Source of the DNA: Rhodopseudomonas palustris JSC-3b
Lineage (GTDB): Bacteria; Pseudomonadota; Alphaproteobacteria; Rhizobiales; Xanthobacteraceae
Assembly: GCA_000504425.1 (NCBI GenBank)
Contig: KI632513.1
Span: 72,501 to 136,485, forward strand
Direction of reading: 5' to 3'
Length of the DNA stretch: 63,985 nt
The position numbers were made by a program, and so were the translations under genes. Within the stretch, counting starts at the first letter, position 1. Each line of letters begins with the position of its first letter. A model generated the notes under the pieces. It saw nothing but the letters and a program-made list of their open reading frames with translations, was not told where the DNA came from and made no database searches. Of the stretch, positions 27,765-38,563 are shown in pieces.

Positions 27765-30700
27765 TCATTTCTTCTTCCAGCCGCCGCGCCGTCCGGGTGC
27801 GCCGCCGCTCGAACGCGGCAACGGCCCGAATTCCGGACCGGCCTCGCGCGAGGAGGTCGGCTGATAGATCTTGCTCTCCGGGCCGGGGCCCATCTCGTCG
27901 AGCGTCGGCTTGCGCACACGCGAGGCGCTGCCTGCGGCGCCCCCACCCCGACCCTCCCCCGCGAGGGGGGAGGGAGAAGATGAGCCCAGCGTCGGCTTGC
28001 GCGGTTTGGCGCGCTGGACTTTCTTGAATTCGTGGTAGCCGGCAATGCCCATCTCATCGAGATCGGGCTTGTGGACCTTGGACGTCGTGCTCGTGGCCCC
28101 CCCACCCCGACCCTCCCCCGCAAGGGGGGAGGGGGAAGCGGCGCTGCGTTTGCCGCGGCTGCCTTTGCCGGCCTCGGCGGGCAGGTTCGCTGCGTCGCCA
28201 TAGCGCTTATTGCCGGCATAGCTGCCGGCCTTGTTCGCCACCGTGCGCTGCTTGGCGGTGGGATCATCGATCACCGCTAGCTCGGTGGCGCGCAGCCGCT
28301 TCAGCTCGTCGCGCAGCCGTGCCGCTTCCTCAAAGTTCAAGTCGGCAGCGGCCTCGCGCATCCTTGTTTCCAGATCGGCCAGCACGGTCTCGAAATTATG
28401 GCCGATGGTGGCGGCATCGTCGGTCCAGTTGCCGTCGCGGCCCGCGCCGCCGCCGACTTCGACCAGCACATGGTCGCGCTCATAGACCGAATTGAGAATG
28501 TCGCCGATCGAGCGCTTGACGCTTTCCGGCGTGATGCCGTGCTCGGCGTTATAAGCCTGCTGCTTCTCGCGGCGGCGGTTGGTCTCGTCGATCGCGCGCT
28601 GCATCGAGCCGGTGATGTGATCGGCATAGAGGATCACCTTGCCGTCGACATTGCGCGCCGCGCGGCCGATGGTTTGGATCAGCGAGGTCTCGCTGCGCAA
28701 AAAGCCTTCCTTGTCGGCATCAAGGATCGCCACCAGCGCGCATTCCGGAATATCAAGACCCTCGCGCAGCAGGTTGATGCCGACCAGCGCGTCGAACGCG
28801 CCGAGCCGCAGATCGCGGATGATTTCGATCCGCTCGATGGTGTCGATGTCGGAGTGCATGTAGCGCACCCGCACGCCCTGTTCGTGCAGATATTCGGTCA
28901 AATCCTCGGCCATGCGCTTGGTCAGCACGGTGATCAGCGAGCGATAGCCGCGCGCCGCGACCGCGCGCACCTCGCCGACCAGATCGTCGACCTGGGTGCG
29001 GGCCGGGCGGATATCGACCTGCGGATCGATCAGCCCGGTCGGACGAATGACCTGCTCGACAAACACGCCGCCGGCTTGCTCCAGCTCCCAGGCCGCTGGC
29101 GTTGCCGACACCGCGATGGTCTGCGGCCGCATCATGTCCCATTCCTCAAAGCGCAGCGGTCGGTTGTCCATGCAGGAGGGCAGCCGGAAGCCATATTCGG
29201 CCAGCGTCGCCTTGCGGCGGAAGTCGCCTTTGAACATCGCACCGATCTGCGGGATCGAGACGTGGCTTTCGTCGGCGAACACCAGCGCGTTGTCGGGCAC
29301 GTATTCAAACAGCGTCGGCGGTGGTTCGCCGGGGCGGCGCCCGGTGAGATAGCGCGAGTAGTTTTCGATGCCGGCGCATGAGCCGGTGGCTTCCAGCATC
29401 TCGATGTCGAATGTGGTTCGCTGTTCCAGCCGCTGCGCTTCGAGCAGCCGGCCTTGTGCGTTCAATTGTTCAAGCCGCCATTTCAGCTCGGCCTTGATCG
29501 ACTGGATCGCCTGGATCAGCGTCGGCCGCGGCGTGACATAGTGCGAATTGGCGTAGATCTTGACGAATTCCAGCTCGTCCTGCTTGTGGCCGGTGAGCGG
29601 ATCAAACTCCTCAATGCCCTCGATCTCGTCGCCGAACATCTTGATGCGCCAAGCACGGTCCTCATAGTGCGCCGGGAAGATGTCGAGCACGTCGCCACGG
29701 ACGCGAAAAGTGCCGCGGGTGAAATCGGCCTGGGTGCGCTTGTATTGCAGCGCCACCAGATCGGCGATCAGCTGGCGCTGGTCGATGCGCTCGCCGCGTT
29801 TCAGCCCAAAAGTCATCGCGGTGTAGGTTTCGACCGAGCCGATACCGTAGATGCACGACACTGAGGCGACGATGATCACGTCGTCGCGCTCGAGCAGCGC
29901 GCGGGTCGCGGCGTGACGCATCCGGTCGATCTGCTCGTTGATCGAGGAATCCTTCTCGATATAGGTGTCGGTGCGCGGCACGTAGGCTTCGGGCTGGTAG
30001 TAGTCGTAATAGGACACGAAATATTCGACGGCGTTGTCGGGGAAGAACGCCTTGAACTCACCATAGAGCTGCGCCGCCAGCGTCTTGTTTGGCGCCAGGA
30101 TGATCGCCGGGCGCTGCGTTGCCTCGATCACCTTGGCCATGGTGTAGGTCTTGCCGGAGCCGGTGACGCCGAGCAGCACCTGAGTGCGATCGTTGCGCTC
30201 CAGGCCCTCGACCAGTTCCTTGATGGCCTGCGGCTGGTCGCCCTTCGGCTGATACTGCGATTGCAGCACGAAGCTGACGCCGCCCTCGGATTTTTCCGGG
30301 CGCGGTGGCCTATGCGGCGTCCACAATTTGCGGCTGTCGGAGCCGCCGCGAAATTCCGGACGGCCGTCGCGGATCAGCGCTTCCAGCGCCGCGGCGGTCG
30401 CCTGCACGCCGAGCGCTTCCATCTTGTTGCGCGGCGGCCGCGCCAATGCGGCGTCATCGTCTTCCTCGGTCGGCAGGCCGAGCTGGCGCGCCAATTCCGG
30501 ATCGAGCGTCGGCACGGTGGCGCTGGTGCCATAGTTCGGCGCGGCGCCGGCGTCGAACGCGGTCTGCGGCGCTTCGCCGAAGCCTTGATCAAAGCCCCCC
30601 ACCCCCGACCCCTCCCCGCGAGGGGGAGGGGAGAGTTGCGGCGAGGCCGTTCTCTCTTCTCCCTCCCCCCTTGCGGGGGAGGGGCGGGGTGGGGGGTGGG

Positions 30701-30983
30701 CCGCGGATGCGGCGCTGTTGATCTGTGACGCGCCGTGTTTCTGCGTCGAGGCCCGGCCGCGATGCAGCGCGGTTTCATCGCCGGCGCGGCGGTCGCGGGA
30801 ATTGTCGGGCGGCGCCTGCAACCCGGTGCCAGAGCCGAGCCCGGCGTCGCCGCGATTGATCGCGGGGTTGAGCAGCTCGGCCAGCGCCGGGCCGATCGGC
30901 TTCACCTCGGGCCGGGCGGCGCGCGGATGGGAAACCTTGGTCTTTTTTGCGGGCTTGGTCGGTTTGTCGGGAGTCTTCGCCAT
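27765..30983 (-). CDS. uvrB: Excinuclease ABC subunit B with long repeat-bearing extensions
   Basis: Damage-verification helicase of nucleotide excision repair. 1072 residues from ATG 30983, against about 670 in E. coli. The conserved core starts near residue 236 ([17 protein letters not shown]); Walker A GVTGSGKT at 272-279, beta-hairpin region [24 protein letters not shown] box ([13 protein letters not shown]), motif VI region QTIGRAARN, and the UVR domain [15 protein letters not shown] near 880-895. The N-terminal 235 residues and about 175 C-terminal residues are Pro/Gly/Ser-rich and low complexity; three segments are encoded by the same GC palindromes found between genes. The tail repeats KP[DT]LDEMG twice. 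The core looks intact. Confidence 0.95.
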   Translation of the reverse strand: MAKTPDKPTKPAKKTKVSHPRAARPEVKPIGPALAELLNPAINRGDAGLGSGTGLQAPPDNSRDRRAGDETALHRGRASTQKHGASQINSAASAAHPPPRPSPARGEGEERTASPQLSPPPRGEGSGVGGFDQGFGEAPQTAFDAGAAPNYGTSATVPTLDPELARQLGLPTEEDDDAALARPPRNKMEALGVQATAAALEALIRDGRPEFRGGSDSRKLWTPHRPPRPEKSEGGVSFVLQSQYQPKGDQPQAIKELVEGLERNDRTQVLLGVTGSGKTYTMAKVIEATQRPAIILAPNKTLAAQLYGEFKAFFPDNAVEYFVSYYDYYQPEAYVPRTDTYIEKDSSINEQIDRMRHAATRALLERDDVIIVASVSCIYGIGSVETYTAMTFGLKRGERIDQRQLIADLVALQYKRTQADFTRGTFRVRGDVLDIFPAHYEDRAWRIKMFGDEIEGIEEFDPLTGHKQDELEFVKIYANSHYVTPRPTLIQAIQSIKAELKWRLEQLNAQGRLLEAQRLEQRTTFDIEMLEATGSCAGIENYSRYLTGRRPGEPPPTLFEYVPDNALVFADESHVSIPQIGAMFKGDFRRKATLAEYGFRLPSCMDNRPLRFEEWDMMRPQTIAVSATPAAWELEQAGGVFVEQVIRPTGLIDPQVDIRPARTQVDDLVGEVRAVAARGYRSLITVLTKRMAEDLTEYLHEQGVRVRYMHSDIDTIERIEIIRDLRLGAFDALVGINLLREGLDIPECALVAILDADKEGFLRSETSLIQTIGRAARNVDGKVILYADHITGSMQRAIDETNRRREKQQAYNAEHGITPESVKRSIGDILNSVYERDHVLVEVGGGAGRDGNWTDDAATIGHNFETVLADLETRMREAAADLNFEEAARLRDELKRLRATELAVIDDPTAKQRTVANKAGSYAGNKRYGDAANLPAEAGKGSRGKRSAASPSPLAGEGRGGGATSTTSKVHKPDLDEMGIAGYHEFKKVQRAKPRKPTLGSSSPSPLAGEGRGGGAAGSASRVRKPTLDEMGPGPESKIYQPTSSREAGPEFGPLPRSSGGAPGRRGGWKKK
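27938..27979. repeat. Palindromic repeat inside the 3' part of uvrB
   Basis: CCCACCCCGACCCTCCCCC and GCGAGGGGGGAGGGAGAAG, same family as the intergenic repeats. Read in the uvrB frame it encodes [13 protein letters not shown] (near residues 1000-1015). The reading frame is kept. Confidence 0.85.
28097..28137. repeat. Second palindromic repeat inside the 3' part of uvrB
   Basis: CCCACCCCGACCCTCCCCC followed by GCAAGGGGGGAGGGGGAAG, nearly identical to the copy at 27938-27979 and also read as [13 protein letters not shown] (near residues 950-962). The intervening segment carries [11 protein letters not shown], echoed after the next copy as [11 protein letters not shown], so repeat plus neighbouring coding DNA may have been duplicated. 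Confidence 0.85.
30594..30700. repeat. Palindromic repeat pair inside the 5' part of uvrB
   Basis: Two inverted copies: CCCCACCCCCGACCCCTCCC with GCGAGGGGGAGGGGAG, then CCCTCCCCCCTTGCGGGGGA with GGGGCGGGGTGGGGGG. In the uvrB frame they give [15 protein letters not shown] and [14 protein letters not shown] (residues 96-130), in the N-terminal extension ahead of the conserved core. Confidence 0.85.
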
Positions 30984-31032
30984 GCCGGCAATATGGGACC
31001 AAGCGCCCCGCGAATAAAGAGTGGCGCCGCGC

Positions 31033-32085
31033 TTAGCGCGGCGCCCTTCGCAGCCGTTGCACCGGCGCCGGCAAGCGCGCGTCGAGCCAGGCGCTGAGCG
31101 CCGCCTGATGGCGGTGGAACAGCAGCCCCAGTCCGATGATGAGAACGCCGATCGCCGACAACGCGAACGGGAACAGAATCGAATCGCGGAACAGCTTGTC
31201 GGCGAGGTCGCCGAGATAGATCGCGATGCCCATGGCACCGAACACCGCGAACACAACGCGGTCGAGCAGCAGCGCCACCAGCAGGAAGCCGACATTGAGC
31301 GCGCAATACAGCGCCTTGTCGAGCGCGGTGCCGTCCGACACCGCAGTGATGCCGCCCCAGAAGGTCATCACGCCGAACAGATAGAGCCAGTAGGCGAAGT
31401 CACCGCGCTGCTGCCGGCCATGCACCACGATCGCGGTGACGATCACGCCAAGCCCGAACCACACCGAGACCTTGCGCGACATCTCCCAATTGCCATGGGG
31501 CGCGCCGGTGATCCACGGCACGATGTCCATCGACAAGAACCACAGCGCCACCGCCAGCACGAACACGATGAACGGGAAGCGATACAGCCACAGCGCCAGC
31601 AGCGCCGCGGCGATGGTCGCCAGCTCCATGAATACGAAGCTGCCTTTGATCCAGATGTAGAAGTCCCGCACCGTGCCGGGCTTGCCGAAATCGGTCCACA
31701 GCCCGAGCGCTTCCTGCACGCCGTACACCGCGAGCGGCGCCATCGCCACCGCGATCGCGATCAACAGCCCGCCCGGCGTGTACAGCTTCTTGGTGTGCCA
31801 CAGATAATGGCCGGCGACACCGAACAGCACCGCATAGACCAGAGCGGTGGCGGTCAGCCCGACGCCGCCCATCGCGGCAAAGGCTAGGGTCGAGAACAGC
31901 CCCATCGCGCTCATCACGATCAAGGCGCCGGCATACCAGAGCATGTGCACCAGATCGAAGCGCGGCGCGATCCGCATCGGGTCGGCCGGGCGCTGCGCGA
32001 AGAACAGCCGCAGTGCCTCGGCCTGCTGCGACGTGATCACGCCGGCGCGCGCGGCCGCGTCGAGGTCGTTGTCCGAATACGGCAT
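31033..32085 (-). CDS. DUF2157-like integral membrane protein
   Basis: 350 residues from ATG 32085, with GGAG 6 bases upstream. The cytoplasmic N-terminus ([22 protein letters not shown]) has the 'I...QA..L' pattern of DUF2157, followed by about ten hydrophobic segments (for example [20 protein letters not shown] and [20 protein letters not shown]). Ends with [14 protein letters not shown]. Function of the family unknown. It ends 50 bases before uvrB begins; both run leftwards, so a common transcript is possible. Confidence 0.75.
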   Translation of the reverse strand: MPYSDNDLDAAARAGVITSQQAEALRLFFAQRPADPMRIAPRFDLVHMLWYAGALIVMSAMGLFSTLAFAAMGGVGLTATALVYAVLFGVAGHYLWHTKKLYTPGGLLIAIAVAMAPLAVYGVQEALGLWTDFGKPGTVRDFYIWIKGSFVFMELATIAAALLALWLYRFPFIVFVLAVALWFLSMDIVPWITGAPHGNWEMSRKVSVWFGLGVIVTAIVVHGRQQRGDFAYWLYLFGVMTFWGGITAVSDGTALDKALYCALNVGFLLVALLLDRVVFAVFGAMGIAIYLGDLADKLFRDSILFPFALSAIGVLIIGLGLLFHRHQAALSAWLDARLPAPVQRLRRAPR

Positions 32086-32294
32086 GCCGTTCTCCAATGA
32101 TCCTCCGGCGTGGCGGTGTTGGTTGGCTGGTCGGCCCGCCGTGACAGCCGCGCAGAGTTGCAGCCTAACCATGATTGGCCTGCATCCGGTTACTGCGGAA
32201 GTCAAAAATTTCACGGACCCAGGCGTGATTGCCATGGCCAGCGCCGGCTGGCCCGGTCCATGATTGCGGCCAACCAACAAGGGGAGGTCTGGGC

Positions 32295-34286
32295 ATGGCG
32301 AGCTTGCGCATGGGTAGGGCGTGGGGTGTCGGAGTGGCTTTGCTGCTGGCGGGCAGCGCCGCGCTGGCCGAGCCGAATGAGGCGACACAAGCGACCCGCG
32401 CCGCCCAGCAGCAGGTGACCGCCACGCTGCCGCTCGGCGACCGCGCCGATTTCGAGGATGCGCAGCGCGGCCTGATCGCGCCGCTGCCGAATGGCGTGAT
32501 CGCCGGCAATAGCGGTGCTGCGCCGGTGTGGGACCTCAAGCCCTACGAGTTCTTGAAGGCGCCTGAACCGGCCGCCACCGTCAATCCCAGCCTGTGGCGC
32601 CAGGCGCAGCTCAATCTCAACAACGGCCTCTTTAAGGTGGCCGAGCGCGTCTACCAGCTTCGCGGCTTCGACATCGCCAACATCACCATCGTCGAAGGCG
32701 ATAGCGGCCTGATTATCACCGACGCCACGCTGACCACGCAATCGGCCAAGGCCGCGCTTGATCTCTATTATCAGCACCGGCCCAAAAAGCCGGTGCTGGC
32801 GCTGATCTACACCCACAGCCATGCCGACCATTTTGGCGGCGCGGGCGGGCTGATCAGCGAGGCCGATGCCGCGAGCGGCAAGGTCAAGGTGATCGCGCCC
32901 GAAGGCTTTATGGAGCACGCGGTCGCCGAGAACGTGATCGCCGGCAATGCCATGAGCCGGCGCGCCCAGTTTCAGTTCGGCACCTCGCTGCCGGTCAGCG
33001 AACGCGGCCAGGTCGATGCCGGGCTCGGCAAGGCGCTGGCCAATGGCAAGCTGTCGCTGATCGCGCCCAACGACGTCATCAAGCAGCCCTATGAGACCAG
33101 GGTGATCGACGGCGTCGAGATCGAATTCCATCTGGTGCCGGGTTCGGAGGCGCCGGCGGAGATGATCTCCTACTATCCGCAGTTCAAGGTGCTGAACATG
33201 GCGGAAGACACCACGCACAATATGCACAATCTCTACACCATCCGCGGCGCGGCGATCCGCGATGGCCGGCTGTGGTCGAAATATATCGGCGAAGCGCTCG
33301 ACCGTTATGGCGATCGCACCGAGGTGGTGATCGCCCAGCATCACTGGCCGGTGTGGGGCCGCGAGCGGGTGGCTGCTTATCTCAAGAAGCAGCGCGACCT
33401 CTATAAATTCATCCATGACCAGAGCGTGCGGCTGCTCAATCATGGCCTGACCGCCACCGAGATCGCCGAGCGGCTGAAATTGCCGCCGACGCTCGCCAAT
33501 GAGTTCGCGACCCGCGGCTATTACGGCTCGCTCAGCCATAATGCCAAGGCGGTCTATCAATTCTATCTCGGCTGGTACGACGCCAACCCGGCCGATCTCA
33601 ATCCGCTGCCGCGCGCCGAGGAGGCCAAGAAGGAGATCGACTATATGGGCGGCGCGGCCGCCGTGTTGCAGCGTGCCCGCGACGATTATCAGGCCGGGCA
33701 ATATCGCTGGGTGGCGACGATCGCCAGCAGGCTGGTGTTTGCCGATCCCAGCAACAAGGAGGCGCGGGCGCTCGGCGCCGATGCGCTGGAACAGCTCGGC
33801 TATCAGGCGGAAGCCGCCACTTGGCGCAACGCCTATCTGCTTGCCGCCCAGGAGCTGCGCCACGGCGTTCCGAAAGCGGCGCCTGGAGCCAACACCGCCA
33901 ATGCCGAGCTGCTCAAGGGCATTTCGATCGATCTGGCGTTTGATTTCCTGGCCGTGCGGCTCAACGCCGCCAAGGCCGAGGGCAAGCATATCGTGGTCAA
34001 CTGGACGTTCACCGAGCCGAAGCAGACTTTTGTGATGACGCTGGAGAATTCCGCGCTCAGCCATCTCGCCGGCAAACTGTCCGACAATGCCGATGTCAGC
34101 GTTACGCTCAGCCGCGCCACCTTTGATGCGATCTCGCTCAAGCAGCGCACATTCCTCGGTGCGGTGGCGACCGGCGATCTGTGGATCAGCGGCAATCCGC
34201 TCAAGCTGCGCGAGCTGTTTGCGCTGTTCGACGACTTTTCAGCCGATTTCGAAGTGGTCGAGCCGGTGAAGGCCAGCGTCCAATAG
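32295..34286 (+). CDS. Alkyl sulfatase (metallo-beta-lactamase superfamily, SdsA/YjcS type)
   Basis: 663 residues from ATG 32295, with GGGGAGGTC upstream. Signal peptide RAWGVGVALLLAGSAALA, so periplasmic. Residues 120-370 form the metallo-hydrolase domain with the zinc motif THSHADHFGG (His174, His176, Asp178, His179), then AEDTTHNMHNLYT and QHHWPVWG. The middle holds the family dimerisation helices (LGADALEQLGYQAEA) and residues from about 535 an SCP2-like domain (LSHLAGKLSDNADVSVTLSR). The family hydrolyses primary alkyl sulfates such as SDS, releasing alcohol and sulfate. Single gene with two GST-like genes downstream. Confidence 0.92.
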   Translation: MASLRMGRAWGVGVALLLAGSAALAEPNEATQATRAAQQQVTATLPLGDRADFEDAQRGLIAPLPNGVIAGNSGAAPVWDLKPYEFLKAPEPAATVNPSLWRQAQLNLNNGLFKVAERVYQLRGFDIANITIVEGDSGLIITDATLTTQSAKAALDLYYQHRPKKPVLALIYTHSHADHFGGAGGLISEADAASGKVKVIAPEGFMEHAVAENVIAGNAMSRRAQFQFGTSLPVSERGQVDAGLGKALANGKLSLIAPNDVIKQPYETRVIDGVEIEFHLVPGSEAPAEMISYYPQFKVLNMAEDTTHNMHNLYTIRGAAIRDGRLWSKYIGEALDRYGDRTEVVIAQHHWPVWGRERVAAYLKKQRDLYKFIHDQSVRLLNHGLTATEIAERLKLPPTLANEFATRGYYGSLSHNAKAVYQFYLGWYDANPADLNPLPRAEEAKKEIDYMGGAAAVLQRARDDYQAGQYRWVATIASRLVFADPSNKEARALGADALEQLGYQAEAATWRNAYLLAAQELRHGVPKAAPGANTANAELLKGISIDLAFDFLAVRLNAAKAEGKHIVVNWTFTEPKQTFVMTLENSALSHLAGKLSDNADVSVTLSRATFDAISLKQRTFLGAVATGDLWISGNPLKLRELFALFDDFSADFEVVEPVKASVQ

Positions 34287-34382
34287 CGCACCGCCGCTCG
34301 GCATCCCGCCGTGATGCCGCCGCCGCATCTTGCCGCGGCGGCTTGCTGGCGCGGCAGGGCAGGTTTTTCGGAGGCGCAGTCC

Positions 34383-34411
34383 TTGACTTCCCGGCGGTGC
34401 GGCGCAAGATA
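34383..34411 (+). promoter_or_regulatory. Probable sigma-70-type promoter of the GST-like gene
   Basis: TTGACT (34383-34388) and AAGATA (34406-34411) are separated by exactly 17 bases, and transcription would start about 30 bases before the ATG at 34451. ATGCAAATGCAT overlaps the expected start region. Prediction from consensus only. Confidence 0.45.
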
Positions 34412-34450
34412 AATGCAAATGCATCTATCTGCCGAGCGGAGGACCACGCC

Positions 34451-35158
34451 ATGATCGAGCTGCACTATTGGACCACACCGAACGGCCACAAGATCACGAT
34501 GTTCCTGGAGGAAACCGGGCTCGCCTATCGCATCGTGCCGGTCAATATCGGCAAGGGCGACCAGTTCAAGCCGGAGTTTTTGGCGATCGCGCCCAATAAC
34601 CGCATTCCGGCGATTGTCGATCATGAACCCGCGGCAGGCACGCGGCCGCTGTCGATCTTCGAATCCGGCGCGATCCTGCTTTATCTCGCCGACAAGACCG
34701 GGCAATTGCTGTCGCGCGATCTCTATGTCCGCAACGATACGCTGCAATGGCTGTTCTGGCAGATGGGCGGGCTTGGGCCGATGGCCGGCCAGAACCACCA
34801 CTTCAACATCTACGCGCCGGAGAAAATCCCGTACGCGATCGAGCGCTACGTCAAGGAAACCAACCGGCTCTATGGCGTGCTCAACAAGCGGCTCGCGGAC
34901 CGTGAGTTCATCGCCGGCGATTATTCGATCGCCGACATCGCCTGCTATCCCTGGATCGTGCCCTACAAGAACCAGAGCCAGAACATCGATGATTTCCCGC
35001 ATCTCAAGCGCTGGTTGTTGACCATCGAGCAGCGCCCGGCGACGGTGCGCGCTTATGCCAAGGCCAAGGAGGTCAATCCGGATTTCGGCCAGGCCACGAT
35101 CCGCACCGATGAGGAACGCAAGCTGCTGTTCGGCCAGAGCGCCGCGGTGGTGCGCTGA
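34451..35158 (+). CDS. Glutathione S-transferase-like protein (YfcG type)
   Basis: 235 residues from ATG 34451. Thioredoxin-like N-terminal domain begins MIELHYWTTPNGHKITMFLE and includes the glutathione-site NNRIPAIVD and FESGAILLYLADKTG; the C-terminal helical domain has QWLFWQMGGLGPMAGQ, a segment typical of the YfcG/Nu-class disulfide-bond oxidoreductases. These reduce small disulfides using glutathione. Its own promoter-like sequence lies just upstream. Same strand as a second GST-like gene 80 bases downstream. Confidence 0.9.
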   Translation: MIELHYWTTPNGHKITMFLEETGLAYRIVPVNIGKGDQFKPEFLAIAPNNRIPAIVDHEPAAGTRPLSIFESGAILLYLADKTGQLLSRDLYVRNDTLQWLFWQMGGLGPMAGQNHHFNIYAPEKIPYAIERYVKETNRLYGVLNKRLADREFIAGDYSIADIACYPWIVPYKNQSQNIDDFPHLKRWLLTIEQRPATVRAYAKAKEVNPDFGQATIRTDEERKLLFGQSAAVVR

Positions 35159-35238
35159 CCGCGCTCCAAGGCTAGTGTGGTCATTCCGGAGCGCGGGCCG
35201 CGCGCCTGGAATGACAGGGGATCGTGCTGGGGGGAAAC

Positions 35239-35934
35239 ATGACGCTCAAATTGTTCGAACTGGTCGGCGCGGAAGACACCCGGCCGTTTTCGCCGTTCTG
35301 TTGGCGCATCCGGATGGCGCTGGCGCATAAGGGGCTGGACGCGCAGTTGGTCCCGTGGCGCTTCACCGAGAAAGAGGCGATTGCGCCGTACAAATCCGAG
35401 AAGGTGCCGGTGCTGCTCGACGGCGACCACGCGGTCAGCGATTCCTGGGTGATCGCCAATTATCTGGAAGACAGCTATCCCGACCGTCCGTCGCTGTTTG
35501 GCGGTGACGGCGGCCGTGCGATGGCGCGCATGCTGAATTGGTGGGGCGATATCGCGGTGGTCGGTGCGATGTTTCCGCTGATCGTCGCCGATATCCATGA
35601 CCATCTGCGCCCGGCCGATCAGGATTACTTCCGTAAATCTCGCGAAGCGCGGTTCGGCAAGACGCTGGAAGAAGTGGCGGCGACGCGCGATAGCGCGGTC
35701 GCCGGTTTCCGCAAGGGGCTCGATCCGATGCGGCTGACGCTGCGGACCCAGCCATTTTTGGGCGGCGCGGCGCCGAACTATGCCGACTACATCATGTTCG
35801 GCGGTTTTCAGTGGGCGCGGGCGATCAGCCCGTTCAAGCTGCTGGCCGAGGACGATCCGATCTACGCTTGGCGCGACAAACTGCTCGATGCCTTTGACGG
35901 CTTGGCGCGGCGCGCGGTCGGCTACCCCGTGTAA
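35239..35934 (+). CDS. Glutathione S-transferase family protein, beta-etherase-like
   Basis: 231 residues from ATG 35239, with GGGGGGAAAC upstream. Opens LKLFELVGAEDTRPFSPFCW, which resembles the LigE/beta-etherase branch of GSTs, then KVPVLLDGDHAVSDSWVIAN (glutathione-binding region) and a helical C-terminal half (LGGAAPNYADYIMFGGFQW). LigE-type enzymes cleave beta-aryl ether bonds in lignin dimers, but many relatives have other or unknown roles, so the substrate is left open. Head of the gene is preceded by a short GTCATTCCGGAGCGCGG repeat at about 35180-35215. Confidence 0.82.
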   Translation: MTLKLFELVGAEDTRPFSPFCWRIRMALAHKGLDAQLVPWRFTEKEAIAPYKSEKVPVLLDGDHAVSDSWVIANYLEDSYPDRPSLFGGDGGRAMARMLNWWGDIAVVGAMFPLIVADIHDHLRPADQDYFRKSREARFGKTLEEVAATRDSAVAGFRKGLDPMRLTLRTQPFLGGAAPNYADYIMFGGFQWARAISPFKLLAEDDPIYAWRDKLLDAFDGLARRAVGYPV

Positions 35935-35938
35935 CGCC

Positions 35939-36640
35939 TCAGGCGTCGATGCCCAGGCCGGCGCGCTCGGTCAGCAGCCGGCGCACCGCGATCAGATCGG
36001 GCAGCACCGCGGCGCATTGCGCCCGGGTGGCCTCGTTCGGCGGCAGCAGGTCCGGCACCATGATCGGGATGGTGCCGGCGGCGAATGCCGCAGCAATGCC
36101 GACCCCGGAATCCTCGACCGCGACACAGGCGGCCGGCGCGATGCCGAGCGTGTCGGCAGCCAGCAGATAGAGATCGGGCGCCGGCTTGCTGTGCGCCACC
36201 GCATCGCGGGTGATCAGGTAATCGAACCGCTCAAGAATGCCGCCGAGCGCGAGGTGCTGCTCGGCGGTTTGCTGGGTCGAAGAGGTCACCACCGCGGTCG
36301 GCCAGCCGGCGGCATCGAGCGCGTCGAGCAGTTCGATCGTGCCGTGCTTGAGCGGCAGCCCTTGGCTGAAACAAGCGTCGCGTTTGGTGGCAAAGGCGGC
36401 GTTGATCTCGCGCAGCGGCACCTTCGCGCCATAGCGGTCGATCAGCAATTGCTGGCACGCCGGGCCGGGCAGGCCGATCATCGCCTCGCACACCGCGCGC
36501 GCATCGGGATAGCCGAACTCGGTCAGCACATCGGTCAGGCTGTCGATATAGACCCGCTCGGTATCGACCAGCGTGCCGTCCATATCGAGCAGCACGGCTT
36601 CGACCTGCCAGCGCTGCGCCTCATGCAAGGTTTTCAACAC
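35939..36640 (-). CDS. HAD-superfamily hydrolase (beta-phosphoglucomutase/phosphatase-like)
   Basis: 233 residues. HAD motif I VEAVLLDMDGTLVDTE (nucleophile Asp near residue 19), motif II VTSSTQQT, motif III Lys in AHSKPAPDLYLLA, and motif IV VAVEDSGVGIAAA. Cap type matches the subfamily IA enzymes that act on sugar phosphates or phosphoglycolate-like substrates. The start lies 18 bases after the stop of the Cys-rich protein gene, so the two are probably cotranscribed. Ends 4 bases from the convergent GST gene. Confidence 0.9.
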   Translation of the reverse strand: MLKTLHEAQRWQVEAVLLDMDGTLVDTERVYIDSLTDVLTEFGYPDARAVCEAMIGLPGPACQQLLIDRYGAKVPLREINAAFATKRDACFSQGLPLKHGTIELLDALDAAGWPTAVVTSSTQQTAEQHLALGGILERFDYLITRDAVAHSKPAPDLYLLAADTLGIAPAACVAVEDSGVGIAAAFAAGTIPIMVPDLLPPNEATRAQCAAVLPDLIAVRRLLTERAGLGIDA

Positions 36641-36658
36641 GTCACGGCCTGCAGCAGA

Positions 36659-36859
36659 TCAATGCGGAGCCGCCGGCTTGGCCGCGAGCCGCAGGCAGTC
36701 GGCGCACAGGCAATCGCCGCCATCATCGGCGACCGGCAGCCGCACGGTGCTGTCCGCGCACCAGCAATCGCTGGACAGGTTGCAGGCGAATTCGGTGCCG
36801 CAGCGCGCGCACACCAAACGGCGCGCGGCAGGCGCGGGAATATCGAAGCGTTGGTTCAT
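36659..36859 (-). CDS. Small cysteine-rich CWC-type protein
   Basis: 66 residues with eight Cys: RLVCARCGTEFAC, then SSDCWCAD and GDCLCADCLRLA. The CxxC...C...CWC...CxC..C spacing matches the cysteine-rich CWC family, thought to bind zinc; function unknown. Lies directly upstream of the HAD hydrolase gene on the same strand. Confidence 0.8.
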   Translation of the reverse strand: MNQRFDIPAPAARRLVCARCGTEFACNLSSDCWCADSTVRLPVADDGGDCLCADCLRLAAKPAAPH

Positions 36860-36958
36860 GACGCAGATCGATCCAGAGGCATGGCTACGGCACTATAGGA
36901 TGCCGCGCCCAAGCCGTCATTGCGGGATTGATACGGATGCGACGAAACGCCGGCCGAG

Positions 36959-37411
36959 CTAGCGCAGCGAGATCGCCAGGCCGCTGAGATCGGCATTGAC
37001 CATCAGCCCGGTCTGCCGGCCGGACAGTTCCAGCACCGCGCCCTTCTGGTTGGTCAGCACAATCGCGCCGACGCCGCGCACCACCGCCGCACCGGCGCCG
37101 CCCGCGCCATAGACCCCGGCGACATCCGACGGCCGGTAGATATTGCTGACCCGGCCGACCAGATCGGCCTTGGAGGCGCCAAACACCAATCCGGCGCTCA
37201 GGCCGCCGATCGACAGCGGGTAACGCTTGCCGCGGAAGGTCAGCACGCCGCTGCCGCCCGAGGCGCCGATGAACCAGCCGCCCTTCAGCACCGAAATGCG
37301 GATGGTGCCGCTATCGGCTTGCGCCGCGGAGGGCAGGCCGGCCGCAGACAGGCCAAAGCCGAACAGAGCGAGAAGCGCGACCAGAACGCCGCGACGCATG
37401 AACGATGGCAT
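36959..37411 (-). CDS. Secreted glycine-rich protein of unknown function (DUF1134/DUF992-like)
   Basis: 150 residues from ATG 37411, with GGGGA upstream; a longer frame to 37525 has no support. Signal peptide RRGVLVALLALFGFGLSAAG...AQA. The mature part is beta-rich and Gly-rich: KGGWFIGASGGSGVLTFRG, ADLVGRVSNIYRPSDVAGVY, then AIVLTNQKGAVLELSGRQTG and LSGLAISL. The pattern resembles small alphaproteobacterial envelope proteins such as DUF1134 (EipA) or DUF992, but I am not sure which family applies. Confidence 0.7.
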   Translation of the reverse strand: MPSFMRRGVLVALLALFGFGLSAAGLPSAAQADSGTIRISVLKGGWFIGASGGSGVLTFRGKRYPLSIGGLSAGLVFGASKADLVGRVSNIYRPSDVAGVYGAGGAGAAVVRGVGAIVLTNQKGAVLELSGRQTGLMVNADLSGLAISLR

Positions 37412-37521
37412 GAACACATCCCCACAAAGACGAATCGAGCGCTGACGCCGCAGTGTCGGAGAAAACGAAAGGCCGGTCCATAGCGGGACCGGCCTGTTGC
37501 GCTGGATAGGATGATAACCGC

Positions 37522-38460
<939 letters not shown>

Positions 38461-38563
38461 GAAATCAGTCCTGCAAGATATTGCTGCAGGCATTTTGGCG
38501 TGCACGGCACGCCGCTGCAAGGCAGGCGCGGCGCGACAGAATGCGCGTTGAATGGAACTGGTG

